39,681 bases of DNA from Hungatella sp. (GCA_022798105.1 JAAWLV010000004.1:1-39681), one strand, 5' to 3'. Counted from the first letter of the stretch, positions 1 to 10,030 are shown. Notes: generated by a model from the letters alone, not told the origin. Made by a program: numbers and translations.

Positions 1-59
1 TGTTTTTCAATCTGTATTTATCGTAAAAAGTGGGGGAATCCATAAAATTGCAACCTTAA

Positions 60-80
60 AAGTCCCATGAAATGGGACTT
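60..80. other. Perfect 9-bp hairpin (AAGTCCCAT-GAA-ATGGGACTT) in the 5' leader of cls
   Basis: Arms 60-68 and 72-80, 3-nt loop; no U-tract on the + strand. Confidence 0.6.
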
Positions 81-125
81 AGAAACTCCGAGAGTACATG
101 GATGGCAGAAAGGAGGAATGGGAAC

Positions 126-1646
126 ATGGATGGAGCAATGGGGGTTTTTGCGGAGGCGCCGGGACAGCTGCTGGGGCTGTGGGGCTGGATGATGGAGCAC
201 CTTTTTTATATTAATCTTTTTTTGTCCGTGGTCATCGTGTTCTTTCAGAGAAGGGATCCGAAGGCGGTGTGGACATGGCTGCTGGCTCTGTATTTTGTAC
301 CGATTTTCGGTTTTTTCCTGTACCTTCTTTTGTGCCAGGATTATCACAAAAATAAAATGTTCCGGGTTAAGGAAGTGGAGGATCGGCTTTGGTATTCTGT
401 AAAATCCCAGGAAGAGGCTGACCTAAACCGGAAGGTGTGGCTTAAGGATCCCCGCTATAAAGGATATGAAAAGCTGGTAAAGTACAACCTGCAGACTTCA
501 GGGGCCGTTCTCACGGAAGACAATCAGGTGGAAATTTTCACCGACGGCGTGGAAAAATTTGATGACCTGATAACAGAGATGGAGAAGGCACGGCAGTATA
601 TCCACATTCAGTATTACATTATCAAAAATGATGAAGTATTCCAGAGGATGGTGCCTGTTTTAAAAGAGAAGGTAAGCCAGGGAGTGGAGGTGCGGATTCT
701 CTGCGACGGTATGGGCGGAAGATTTATGCCTCAAAAGGTTTGGAGGGATTTAAAAGAAAGCGGCGTTATGGTGGGGGAGTTTTTCCCGGCATTTTTAGGC
801 AGGCTTCAGCTGAGGGTTAATTACCGCAATCACAGGAAGATTGTGGTGATCGACGGGAACGTGGGGTATGTGGGCGGTTTCAATATCGGACGGGAGTACA
901 TTTCCAGGGATCCAAAGTTTGGATACTGGCGGGATACCCATCTGAAAATCCGGGGCAGTGCGGTTTACAGCCTGCAGATCCGGTTTGCCCTGGACTGGAA
1001 TTATGCGGCGGGGGAAAACCTGTTTAAAGACGGGTGGTATTTTGGCCTGGATAAGCCGGAAAAAGAAAAAAACAGGTCTTATAAAAACGAAAAACAGGAT
1101 GTGGAGATCCAGATTATCAGCAGCGGTCCTGATGCCAGCAACCGGCAGATCCGAAACAACTACCTCCAGCTGTTTCAGGGGGCAAGGGATCACATCTATA
1201 TCCAGACTCCTTATTTTGTGCCGGATGACGCGGTGCTGTCAGCACTTAAGATGGCGGCGGAGTCGGGGGTGGATGTGAGACTGATGATTCCCTGCAAGCC
1301 GGATCACCCCTTTGTTTACTGGGCTTCCTATTCCTATGTGGGGGATCTTTTGGCAGTGGGGGCCAGGTGCTATGTTTATGAGGATGGGTTTCTCCACGCC
1401 AAGGCAGTTATGGCGGACGGGCTGGTGTGCAGCTGCGGAACGGCCAATATGGATATCCGCAGTTTTGAGCTGAACTTTGAGGTTAATGCCACGATTTTCG
1501 ATGAGGAGACGGTAAAGAAGATGGAGGCGGCTTTTATGCAGGATTTGGAGCGCTGCCGGGAAGTGACGAAGGAGCGGTATGGGCAGAGAAACATGTGGAT
1601 TCGGATAAAGGAGCAGTGCAGCAGACTTTTGTCTCCGCTTCTGTGA
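126..1646 (+). CDS. cls: Cardiolipin synthase (phospholipase D family)
   Basis: N-terminal hydrophobic segments, then two HKD-type motifs (HRKIVVIDG and HAKAVMADG). Start moved from the ORF-track position 72 to ATG 126, which has AGGAGG at 111-116; ATG 72 lies in the arm of a perfect hairpin. Confidence 0.93.
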   Translation: MDGAMGVFAEAPGQLLGLWGWMMEHLFYINLFLSVVIVFFQRRDPKAVWTWLLALYFVPIFGFFLYLLLCQDYHKNKMFRVKEVEDRLWYSVKSQEEADLNRKVWLKDPRYKGYEKLVKYNLQTSGAVLTEDNQVEIFTDGVEKFDDLITEMEKARQYIHIQYYIIKNDEVFQRMVPVLKEKVSQGVEVRILCDGMGGRFMPQKVWRDLKESGVMVGEFFPAFLGRLQLRVNYRNHRKIVVIDGNVGYVGGFNIGREYISRDPKFGYWRDTHLKIRGSAVYSLQIRFALDWNYAAGENLFKDGWYFGLDKPEKEKNRSYKNEKQDVEIQIISSGPDASNRQIRNNYLQLFQGARDHIYIQTPYFVPDDAVLSALKMAAESGVDVRLMIPCKPDHPFVYWASYSYVGDLLAVGARCYVYEDGFLHAKAVMADGLVCSCGTANMDIRSFELNFEVNATIFDEETVKKMEAAFMQDLERCREVTKERYGQRNMWIRIKEQCSRLLSPLL

Positions 1647-1689
1647 TGAAACCGGTATAAATTTTATCCTCCCTGCACATACTGTTCCC

Positions 1690-2145
1690 ATGAAAACGGC
1701 ATATAAGATAAAAGAACTTGGAAGGAACTTTTTTAAATGCGGGGTTGCCGGGTGGTGCCTGGAAGTTATCTTTACCTCGGCAGGATCTATAGCAACCCAT
1801 GACTGGCGGCTCATGGGAAGCACCTCTCTCCTTATGTTTCCCATTTACGGTCTCGGCGCTCTTTTGTCCCCGATCGGTAAAATGGTTGACAGCTGGCTTC
1901 AGGTAACCCCCGGGGAAGCGCTGGCCGCGACGGATCGGGTTATACGTCACGGGATGCTTTATATGGTGCTCATTTTTGTGGCAGAGTATCTGTTTGGGAT
2001 GGTGTTAAAAGCCGGGGGAATGTGTCCCTGGGACTACAGCGGCCTTCATTCCAACATAAACGGCCTTATCCGCCTGGACTTTGCTCCACTGTGGTTTATG
2101 ACAGGGCTTTTATTTGAACAAATTACAAAAAAGAAAGGCGCATAG
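1690..2145 (+). CDS. Putative ABC-transporter type IV / CmpB-family membrane protein
   Basis: Small polytopic protein with 'CGVAGWCLEV...PIYGLGAL' pattern typical of the PF06541-like family. Confidence 0.6.
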   Translation: MKTAYKIKELGRNFFKCGVAGWCLEVIFTSAGSIATHDWRLMGSTSLLMFPIYGLGALLSPIGKMVDSWLQVTPGEALAATDRVIRHGMLYMVLIFVAEYLFGMVLKAGGMCPWDYSGLHSNINGLIRLDFAPLWFMTGLLFEQITKKKGA

Positions 2146-2169
2146 ACTTGTATTTGCGCCTTTCTTTTT
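2128..2169 (+). terminator. Rho-independent terminator overlapping the stop codon of the upstream CDS
   Basis: AAGAAAGGCGCA (2131-2142) / TGCGCCTTTCTT (2155-2166), extended by A:T pairs to about 15 bp, 12-nt loop, T-rich 3' arm. TAG stop is at 2143-2145. Confidence 0.8.
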
Positions 2170-2176
2170 ATATAAT
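2148..2176 (+). promoter_or_regulatory. Candidate sigma-A promoter for plsC
   Basis: Perfect TATAAT at 2171-2176; TTGTAT at 2148-2153 with a 17-bp spacer (weak -35). Confidence 0.45.
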
Positions 2177-2202
2177 GAAAGGACGAAAAGAGGGAGAAAA
2201 TT

Positions 2203-2952
2203 ATGCTGAAATTCATTCTGGTTGCATCCATGGTAATCCTGTTTTTAATCTTTAGTATTCCTGTTCTCATAGTGGAGAGCCATATCGGGAAAACAGACCC
2301 GGAAAAGAAAGGCAGACAGAGCCTGGCGATTGTGCGGTTTATGTTCCGGCGCATCTTAAAGGTGGCAGGAGTACATATAACGGTAAAAGGCCTTGAAAAT
2401 ATTCCTGAGGATCAGCCGGTGCTTTATGTGGGGAATCACAGAAGCTACTTTGATATTCTGGTAGGCTACACCACCGTGCCCACTCCCCTGGGATTTATGG
2501 CAAAGAAGGAGATGGAAAAGATTCCTCTTTTATCTAACTGGATGCGCAATGTCAACTGCCTGTTCTTGGACAGGAAGAACATCAGGGAAGGGTTAAAGGC
2601 AATTCTGGAAGGTGTTTCTAAAGTGAAAAACGGAATTTCCATCTGGATTTTCCCGGAGGGAACGAGAAATGACGCGGACAATTACCTGGATCTCATGCCG
2701 TTTAAAGAGGGGAGTTTAAAGATCGCCGAGAAGACGGGATGCCCGGTGATTCCTGTGGCCATTACCGGGACGGCAGAAGTGTATGAGGACCATTTTCCCA
2801 GGATTAAGTCGTCGAAAGTAACGATTGAGTTTGGAAAGCCGTTTATCATCAAGGGCCTGGAGCCGGAGAAGAAGAAATTTGTGGGGGCTCATACCAGGGA
2901 ACTGATTTATGATATGCTTGTGGAAGAAAAAAGACTGAGGGAGCAGGAATAA
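2203..2952 (+). CDS. plsC: 1-acyl-sn-glycerol-3-phosphate acyltransferase
   Basis: NHRSYFD (NHxxxxD) and FPEGTR motifs; N-terminal TM segment. Confidence 0.9.
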   Translation: MLKFILVASMVILFLIFSIPVLIVESHIGKTDPEKKGRQSLAIVRFMFRRILKVAGVHITVKGLENIPEDQPVLYVGNHRSYFDILVGYTTVPTPLGFMAKKEMEKIPLLSNWMRNVNCLFLDRKNIREGLKAILEGVSKVKNGISIWIFPEGTRNDADNYLDLMPFKEGSLKIAEKTGCPVIPVAITGTAEVYEDHFPRIKSSKVTIEFGKPFIIKGLEPEKKKFVGAHTRELIYDMLVEEKRLREQE

Positions 2953-2953
2953 G

Positions 2954-4081
2954 ATGGACTTGGGGAAGATCAGAGATCAGCTGGATGTAATTGATAAAGA
3001 GATTGTCCGGCTGTTTGAGGAACGGATGAAACTTGTAGGTGAGGTTGCGGAATTTAAACTTGAGACAGGAAAGCAGGTCTTTGATAAGGAGAGGGAGCAG
3101 GCCAAAATCCGTTCCGTGAGAGAACAGGCTCACGGAGCTTTCAATGAGCAGGCAGTACAGGAGCTGTTTACCCAGCTGATGACCGTCAGCCGCCGCTATC
3201 AGTACCGCCTGTTAGAACAGCACGGCAGGAAGGCGGAACTGGGGTTTAGACAGGTGGCCGCTATTCCGGTGGAGGGTGCGCGGGTGGTATACCAGGGGGT
3301 GGAGGGGGCTTACAGCCATGAAGCGACCCTTGCCTATTTTGGAGACGATGTGGATGCATACCATGTAAAAACATGGAATGATGCCATGGAGGCGGTGGAG
3401 TCAGGGGCGGCGGACTACGCCGTGATCCCCATTGAAAATTCTTCCGCCGGGGCAGTCAGCGATAACTATGATTTGATGCTGCGCCATACCAATGTCATAG
3501 TGGCAGAAATCTGCATTCCCGTAAATCATATGCTGCTTGGCCTGCCCGGGGCGTCTGCCGGCGATATCCGGACGGTGTATTCCCACCCCCAGGCCCTGAT
3601 GCAGTCAGGGGAATATCTGAATGCTCATCCCCGGTGGCGCCAGATCAGTGTGGAAAATACGGCGGTAGCAGCCAGGAAGATCATAGACGACGGGGATAAA
3701 AGCCAGGCGGCAGTGGCCAGCCGGGCTGCGGGAAAGCTGTACGGCCTGAACGTCCTGGCAGAGGGGATTAACCACAATAAAAATAACACTACCCGGTTTA
3801 TTATTCTTGCCAAAGACCACATTTACCGCAGAGACGCGGGGAAAATCACCATCTGTTTTGAACTGCCCCACAAGAGCGGAACCCTGTACAACATGCTGGG
3901 CAATCTCATTTACAACGGGGTAAACATGCGGATGATAGAATCCCGCCCCATACTGGGCAGAAACTGGGAGTACCGGTTCTTTGTGGACGTGGAAGGCAAT
4001 TTAAGCGATACCGCCATTCAGAACGCACTGAGAAGCGTTTCGGAGGAGGCGGCTAACATGAGGATACTGGGCAACTATTAA
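2954..4081 (+). CDS. pheA: Bifunctional chorismate mutase / prephenate dehydratase
   Basis: N-terminal AroQ-like chorismate mutase (RDQLDVIDKEIVRLFEERMKL), PDT domain (GVEGAYSHEA, VIPIENSSAG, TRFIIL) and C-terminal ACT domain. Confidence 0.93.
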   Translation: MDLGKIRDQLDVIDKEIVRLFEERMKLVGEVAEFKLETGKQVFDKEREQAKIRSVREQAHGAFNEQAVQELFTQLMTVSRRYQYRLLEQHGRKAELGFRQVAAIPVEGARVVYQGVEGAYSHEATLAYFGDDVDAYHVKTWNDAMEAVESGAADYAVIPIENSSAGAVSDNYDLMLRHTNVIVAEICIPVNHMLLGLPGASAGDIRTVYSHPQALMQSGEYLNAHPRWRQISVENTAVAARKIIDDGDKSQAAVASRAAGKLYGLNVLAEGINHNKNNTTRFIILAKDHIYRRDAGKITICFELPHKSGTLYNMLGNLIYNGVNMRMIESRPILGRNWEYRFFVDVEGNLSDTAIQNALRSVSEEAANMRILGNY

Positions 4082-4097
4082 AGGATGGAGATAGTTT

Positions 4098-5378
4098 ATG
4101 GATACAGCGCAATTGATCCTTTACAGGAACTTTGAAAATCAACAGCTTCTTGATCAGACGGCACAGCTATTGTGGGGCACCAGGGAGGGCAGGGATGTTT
4201 TGGATCCTTATATCCTGGCCAACCGGCTGATTGAGCTGGCAGCGAATTATGGATTTGAGGGCAATCTCTGGCATTGTTTCCTGGCTTTTTGCCTTGCCAA
4301 CCACGAAAATGCCTACAGCATTTCCTGTGAGATCCGCGGCGATCAGGGGGGCACCCTGTCCAGGCTTGCGAAACAGGACTTGGCTGTGATTCAGGAACTG
4401 TACAGGAAGGATATCAGGATACTGGATAAATTGATGGCCGGGAAGTGTGTGTGGCATGAACTGGCCGATTACAAGCCGGCGGACAGCAAAAGCCGGATCT
4501 TCAACAGGAGAATCCGGGACCGCATCATAGAGCTTTCCGGGGCATTGGAAGCGGCAGGGGACATTGACGTTTTTCAGCGGGAGGTGTCGGAGTTTTACAG
4601 GGAGTTCGGCGTCGGAAAGTATGGGCTCAACAAGGCGTTCCGCATTGTGGACGACCGGCATGCTGCCTCTATCGAGCCGGTGGTCAATGTGGAGCACGTA
4701 TACCTGGACGATATAGTGGGGTATGAACTGCAGAAGAAAAAGCTGATTGATAATACCGAGAGCTTTATCGAAGGCAGGGAGGCCAACAATGTGCTGCTGT
4801 TCGGTGATGCGGGCACAGGGAAATCCTCCTGCATCAAGGCCGTTTTAAACGAGTATTACGACAGGGGGCTGCGGATCATTGAGGTCTACAAGCACCAGTT
4901 TCATGCCATCACCTCCATATTGGAGCAGATACAGGACAGGAATTACAAATTTATCGTGTACATGGATGATCTGTCATTTGAAGAAAGCGAGCTGGAATAT
5001 AAATATTTAAAAGCCATTATTGAGGGCGGCCTTGGGCGTAAGCCGAATAATGTGCTTATCTACGCCACATCCAACCGCAGGCATCTGATTCGGGAAAAGT
5101 TCAGCGACAAGAGGGAGCTGGATGATGAACTCCATGTCAATGACACAGTGCAGGAAAAACTTTCCCTGGTGGCCAGATTTGGGGTGACTATCTATTTCGG
5201 GTCGCCGGATAAGAGACAGTTCCAGAATATTGTGAAGGTTTTAGCCGGGCGGCATGGAATTGAGATGGACCTGGAGGAATTATATCAGGAGGCCAACAAG
5301 TGGGAGCTGACCCACGGGGGACTGTCCGGCAGGACTGCGGCGCAGTTTATCACTTATCTTTTGGGGAAGAGCGTGTAA
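4098..5378 (+). CDS. DUF815-family AAA ATP-binding protein
   Basis: Walker A GDAGTGKSS, 'VYMDDLSFEE', 'IYATSNRRHLIRE', typical of DUF815 ATPases. Confidence 0.85.
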   Translation: MDTAQLILYRNFENQQLLDQTAQLLWGTREGRDVLDPYILANRLIELAANYGFEGNLWHCFLAFCLANHENAYSISCEIRGDQGGTLSRLAKQDLAVIQELYRKDIRILDKLMAGKCVWHELADYKPADSKSRIFNRRIRDRIIELSGALEAAGDIDVFQREVSEFYREFGVGKYGLNKAFRIVDDRHAASIEPVVNVEHVYLDDIVGYELQKKKLIDNTESFIEGREANNVLLFGDAGTGKSSCIKAVLNEYYDRGLRIIEVYKHQFHAITSILEQIQDRNYKFIVYMDDLSFEESELEYKYLKAIIEGGLGRKPNNVLIYATSNRRHLIREKFSDKRELDDELHVNDTVQEKLSLVARFGVTIYFGSPDKRQFQNIVKVLAGRHGIEMDLEELYQEANKWELTHGGLSGRTAAQFITYLLGKSV

Positions 5379-5440
5379 CCGAAGGAGCTGTTGGGGCAGC
5401 CGGCGGGAAATTTTTAAGAACAGAGAGGGAGGGTTAAGGT

Positions 5441-7027
5441 ATGGCAGCACAATTATTTGCGGCCATCGATGTAGGTTCCTTTAAGCTGGAGCTGGGGATC
5501 TACGAGATCACGGCAAAAAACGGCCTGCGGCAGATCGATCATCTGCGGCATGTAATTGCTTTGGGGAAAAATACTTACAGCACAGGAAAGATCAGCTATG
5601 AGCTGATTGATGAGATGTGCAGGATCCTGGAAGAGTTTGTGAAGGTGATGAAAAGCTATCAGGTGTCCGACTACCGGGCCTACGCCACCACGGCCATGCG
5701 TCTGGCCAAAAACAACCAAATCATCCTGGAGCAGATACGGGTCAGGACGGGGATCTCAGTGAAAGTCCTAAGTAACTCCGAGCAGAGGCTTCTGACCTAT
5801 AAGGCCATCGCCATGAAGGAGTCGGAGTTTCAGAAGATCATTCAGAAGGGGACGGCCATTGTGGATGTCAGTTTCGGCAGCATGCAGATCTCGCTGTTTG
5901 ACAGGGACAGCCTGGTCTCCACCCAGAATCTGCCGCTGGGGGTTATGGCCATCGGGACGATTCTGTCCAGGATACCGGTTCACAGCTGGATGCAGCGCTC
6001 CATCATAGAGGAAGTGGTGGATAAAGAGCTGGGGACTTACAAGAAGATGTATCTGAAAGATCGGGATTTAAAAAGCCGGGGCATCAAAAACCTGATTGCC
6101 ATCGGGGAGCTTGTTCTGTATCTGGCCAGAGACGAGGTGGACTATGTGGCTTCCTACAGAGGGAAGAACACCGCCCTGACAACCGGCGGTTCCAGGGGAA
6201 CCTGGGCGGAAGCCACGGATCGCATCAGCGCGGAAGATTTTATGGCTTATGCCGACCGGCTCTGCCAGATGCCTCAGGATCAGATCGAGGAGCGGTTCGG
6301 GGTCAACGCCGGTTATGCCACGCTGCTTATGCCGGCGGCTATTATCTTCCGCAAGGTGGTGGAGATGACCGGGGCGGAGATGATCTGGATCCCGGGGATC
6401 CGCATGTGCGACGGGATCGCATCGGAGTACGCCCAGAATATCAAGAAGCTGAATTTTGCCCATAGTTTTGACGAGGATATTCCTATTGCAGCCCGCAATA
6501 TGGCAAAGAGATACCGATGCGGCGGAAGCCATGCCCAGTGTGTGGAGAAACTGGCCCTCCGGCTGTTTGACGTTATGAAAAAACACCATGGCTTAAGCGC
6601 CAGGGAGCGGCTGCTTCTGCAGATAGCCGCTATCCTTCACGGCTGCGGCAAATTTATCAGTACCAGAAATACGGGGGATTGCGCTTACAACATCATTATG
6701 GCCACGGAGATTATCGGCCTGTCCCATAAGGAGAGGAAGCTGGTGGCCAATGTAGTCCGCCTTTACGGCCAGGAGTTTGACTATGATGACGACGATACAA
6801 GAGTGGCCAAGCTGACAGCTCTTCTCCGTATGGCCAATGCCCTGGACAGAAGCCACAAGCAGAAGATTGAGAACTGCCGTATGAGTGTCAAAGGCGGGGA
6901 ACTGACCATAACCGCGGACTATGACAGCGATATAAGCCTGGAATTATTTGCGGTAAGCTTCTGTCAGGGATTTTTTGAAGAGATTTTCGGCATAAAACCG
7001 GTGCTGAAAAAGAAAAGGAGGAGTTAA
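5441..7027 (+). CDS. ppx: Ppx/GppA-family phosphatase (exopolyphosphatase-like) with C-terminal HD-like domain
   Basis: Actin-fold start AAIDVGSFKLELGIYE, 'ATTAMR', followed by an HD-like helical domain; adjacent to ppk1. Confidence 0.85.
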   Translation: MAAQLFAAIDVGSFKLELGIYEITAKNGLRQIDHLRHVIALGKNTYSTGKISYELIDEMCRILEEFVKVMKSYQVSDYRAYATTAMRLAKNNQIILEQIRVRTGISVKVLSNSEQRLLTYKAIAMKESEFQKIIQKGTAIVDVSFGSMQISLFDRDSLVSTQNLPLGVMAIGTILSRIPVHSWMQRSIIEEVVDKELGTYKKMYLKDRDLKSRGIKNLIAIGELVLYLARDEVDYVASYRGKNTALTTGGSRGTWAEATDRISAEDFMAYADRLCQMPQDQIEERFGVNAGYATLLMPAAIIFRKVVEMTGAEMIWIPGIRMCDGIASEYAQNIKKLNFAHSFDEDIPIAARNMAKRYRCGGSHAQCVEKLALRLFDVMKKHHGLSARERLLLQIAAILHGCGKFISTRNTGDCAYNIIMATEIIGLSHKERKLVANVVRLYGQEFDYDDDDTRVAKLTALLRMANALDRSHKQKIENCRMSVKGGELTITADYDSDISLELFAVSFCQGFFEEIFGIKPVLKKKRRS

Positions 7028-7030
7028 GTC

Positions 7031-9169
7031 GTGGCGGAGATAGATTCACGATATATGAAGTATGAAAATTATGTTAACCGGGAACTGAGCTGGCTGGAAT
7101 TTGATTACAGGATCCTGGAGGAAGCCCGGGACAAAACGCTTCCGCTTTTTGAGAGGCTGAAATTTCTGAGTATCACCGCCTCCAATCTGGACGAGTTTTT
7201 CATGGTCAGAGTGGCTTCCTTAAAAGATATGGTCCATGCAGGGTATTCCAAGCCGGATCTGGCAGGCTTAAAACCGGAAGAACAGCTGCAGAAGATAGAA
7301 GAAAAGACCCATGATCTGGTAGCGCTCCAGTACTCCACCTACAACCGCTCCCTCCTTCCGGCCCTGAGGCAGAACGGCCTTCGGATCGTGGCCAGACACG
7401 AAGATCTGACAGCGGAGGAGGCAAAGTTTACAGACGGATATTTCAGATCCAACGTGTACCCGGTTCTGACTCCCATGGCAGTGGACTCCTCCCGTCCCTT
7501 CCCTCTTATATACAACAAATCTCTGAACATCGCGGCCCTTATAAAAGAGAAGGAGAAGCCTGAACAGCTGGATTTTGCCATGGTTCAGGTTCCGAGCGTT
7601 CTCCCAAGGATTGTGGAGATCCCCTCCCAGGGGGAACGCGTGGTGATCCTTCTGGAGGAAATCATTGAGCGGAATATTGCCAGCCTTTTTGTCAAACATG
7701 AGGTTCTGGACGCTCACCCGTTCCGCATCATGAGAAATGCGGATCTGACTATTGACGAGGAAGAGGCGGAGGATTTATTAAAAGAGATCGAAAAGCAGCT
7801 GAAAAAGCGCCGGTGGGGCGAAGCTATCAGGCTGGAGATTGAGGAAAACGCAGACAAGCGGCTGTTAAAGCGTCTGAAAAAGGAGCTGGATGTCCACTCG
7901 GGGGATATTTTCGCCATCAATGGGCCGCTGGATCTGACATTTCTTATGAAGATGTACGGTATAGAAGGCTTTGACCATCTGAAATCTCCCAGATACACGC
8001 CCCAGCCGAACCCGGCTTTTATGAACGAGGACGATATTTTTACCAATATCCGCAAAGGCGATATTCTTCTGCACCACCCATACGAGTCCTTTGACCCGGT
8101 GGTGGAGTTTGTGAAGACTGCGGCCAGGGATCCCCAGGTTCTGGCCATTAAGCAGACCCTGTACCGGGTCAGCGGCAATTCACCCATTGTGGCGGCCCTG
8201 GCAGAGGCAGCGGACAAAGGCAAGCAGGTGTTTGTGCTGGTGGAGCTTAAAGCACGTTTTGACGAGGAGAACAACATCAATTGGGCGAAGACTCTGGAGA
8301 AGGCCGGATGCCATGTGATCTACGGCCTGCTGGGCTTAAAGACCCATTCCAAGATCACTCTGGTGGTCCGCCGTGAGGAGGACGGGATCCGCCGCTATGT
8401 CCATCTGGGCACTGGCAATTACAATGATTCCACGGCAAAGCTGTATACAGACTGCGGGATTCTCACCTGTCATCCGCAGATCGGGGAGGACGCAACGGCG
8501 GTGTTCAATATGATGTCCGGCTACTCGGAACCTCTTCACTGGAACCAGCTGGTGGTGGCTCCTATCTGGCTGAGGAAACGGTTTTTGCGGATGATAAGGC
8601 GGGAGACGGATCATGCCAAAGCCGGGCGGAGCGCGAAGATCATTGCCAAGGTCAATTCCCTGTGCGACAGGGATATTATCGCGGCTCTCTATGAAGCTTC
8701 CTGTGCAGGCGTGAAAATTGAGCTGATCGTCAGAGGGATCTGCTGCCTGAAGGCGGGGATTGCGGGCCTGAGCGAGAACATTGCAGTGCGCTCCATTGTG
8801 GGCAATTTCCTGGAGCATATCCGCATCTTCTACTTTGAAAACGACGAGGCCCCGGAAGTGTATATGGGAAGCGCGGACTGGATGCCGAGAAACTTGGACC
8901 GCCGGGTGGAGATCGTGTTCCCTGTGCTGGACGAGAAGCTGAAGGAAAAGGCCATCCATATCCTCCAGGTTCAGCTGGATGACAATGTTAAGGCTCATGT
9001 GCTGCAGCCGGACGGAAGCTATGCCAAGATCGACCGGAGAGGCAAGGCCCTGGTGTGTGCCCAGGAGCGGTTCTGCGAGGAGGCCCTGGAGGCCGTACGC
9101 AGGCAGGATGCCATGGAGGAGCCGGAAGACAGGAGGGTGTTTATCCCTGTGGAAAGGGAAACTGAGTAA
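7031..9169 (+). CDS. ppk1: Polyphosphate kinase 1 (GTG start)
   Basis: NRELSWLEFDYRILEEA..., 'LYRVSGNSPIVAAL', 'GLKTHSKITLVVRRE' and 'HLGTGNYNDSTA' are PPK1 signatures. Confidence 0.95.
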   Translation: MAEIDSRYMKYENYVNRELSWLEFDYRILEEARDKTLPLFERLKFLSITASNLDEFFMVRVASLKDMVHAGYSKPDLAGLKPEEQLQKIEEKTHDLVALQYSTYNRSLLPALRQNGLRIVARHEDLTAEEAKFTDGYFRSNVYPVLTPMAVDSSRPFPLIYNKSLNIAALIKEKEKPEQLDFAMVQVPSVLPRIVEIPSQGERVVILLEEIIERNIASLFVKHEVLDAHPFRIMRNADLTIDEEEAEDLLKEIEKQLKKRRWGEAIRLEIEENADKRLLKRLKKELDVHSGDIFAINGPLDLTFLMKMYGIEGFDHLKSPRYTPQPNPAFMNEDDIFTNIRKGDILLHHPYESFDPVVEFVKTAARDPQVLAIKQTLYRVSGNSPIVAALAEAADKGKQVFVLVELKARFDEENNINWAKTLEKAGCHVIYGLLGLKTHSKITLVVRREEDGIRRYVHLGTGNYNDSTAKLYTDCGILTCHPQIGEDATAVFNMMSGYSEPLHWNQLVVAPIWLRKRFLRMIRRETDHAKAGRSAKIIAKVNSLCDRDIIAALYEASCAGVKIELIVRGICCLKAGIAGLSENIAVRSIVGNFLEHIRIFYFENDEAPEVYMGSADWMPRNLDRRVEIVFPVLDEKLKEKAIHILQVQLDDNVKAHVLQPDGSYAKIDRRGKALVCAQERFCEEALEAVRRQDAMEEPEDRRVFIPVERETE

Positions 9170-9205
9170 GAGAACATGCCATAGCGCCCATAAACTGGCA
9201 CTGCG

Positions 9206-9250
9206 AGGGAATCACCGTCAATTTGACAGAGATTCCCTTGTGTATTTTTA
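9206..9250 (+). terminator. Rho-independent terminator after ppk1
   Basis: AGGGAATC (9206-9213) / GATTCCCT (9231-9238) with an inner GTCAA/TTGAC stem, followed by TGTGTATTTTTA. Confidence 0.7.
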
Positions 9251-9325
9251 ATGAAAAAGTAAGGCAAAATCCTGTCTTCTATGGTATGATGGATACTACA
9301 AAACGCAATACGAGGAGGAAAACCT

Positions 9326-10030
9326 ATGTCGCAGATCAGCATTCTGGTAGTAGACGATGAGAACGAGATCGCGGACCTGGTAGAGATCTATCTGGTCAGC
9401 GACGGATATAGAGTATTTAAGGCGGCCAACGCCCAGGACGGGCTCCATATACTGGAGAAAGAGGAGATCCATCTGGTTCTGCTGGACATTATGATGCCGG
9501 GGATGGACGGACTGGAGATGTGCAAAAAGATTCGTGAGACCAACAATATCCCCATTATCATGCTCAGCGCCCGATCCACGGATCTGGACAAGATCCTTGG
9601 ACTGGGAACAGGGGCTGACGATTATGTGGTGAAGCCCTTTAATCCCCTGGAGCTGACGGCCAGGGTAAAATCCCAGCTGCGCCGTTACACCCAGCTTAAT
9701 CCCAACAGCACCGCCAGGGAGGAGGATAAAAACGAGATCTCCATCAAGGGCCTGGTGATCAATAAGGACAACCATAAAGTGATGGTGTACGGCGAGGAGA
9801 TAAAGCTGACGCCTATTGAGTTCGACATCCTGTATCTTCTTGCTTCCAACCCGGGGAAGGTGTTCAGCACCGACGAGATTTTTGAGAAGGTCTGGAACGA
9901 GAAGGTCTATGAGGCCAACAACACGGTTATGGTACATATCCGGCGTCTTCGGGGGAAGATGAAAGAGGATACCAGGCAGAACAAAATTATCACCACAGTC
10001 TGGGGGGTAGGATACAAAATTGAAAAATGA
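9326..10030 (+). CDS. OmpR/PhoB-family response regulator
   Basis: Receiver domain (VVDDENEI, LVLLDIMMPGMDG, PFNPLELTARV) plus winged-helix C-terminus; RBS aggagg. Confidence 0.95.
   Translation: MSQISILVVDDENEIADLVEIYLVSDGYRVFKAANAQDGLHILEKEEIHLVLLDIMMPGMDGLEMCKKIRETNNIPIIMLSARSTDLDKILGLGTGADDYVVKPFNPLELTARVKSQLRRYTQLNPNSTAREEDKNEISIKGLVINKDNHKVMVYGEEIKLTPIEFDILYLLASNPGKVFSTDEIFEKVWNEKVYEANNTVMVHIRRLRGKMKEDTRQNKIITTVWGVGYKIEK

Noticed and set aside
795-1844. Minus-strand and alternate-frame ORFs across cls (795-1193, 958-1278, 1239-1844)
   Set aside because: They are shadows of a clear HKD-motif CDS, with no recognisable domains and no RBS support.
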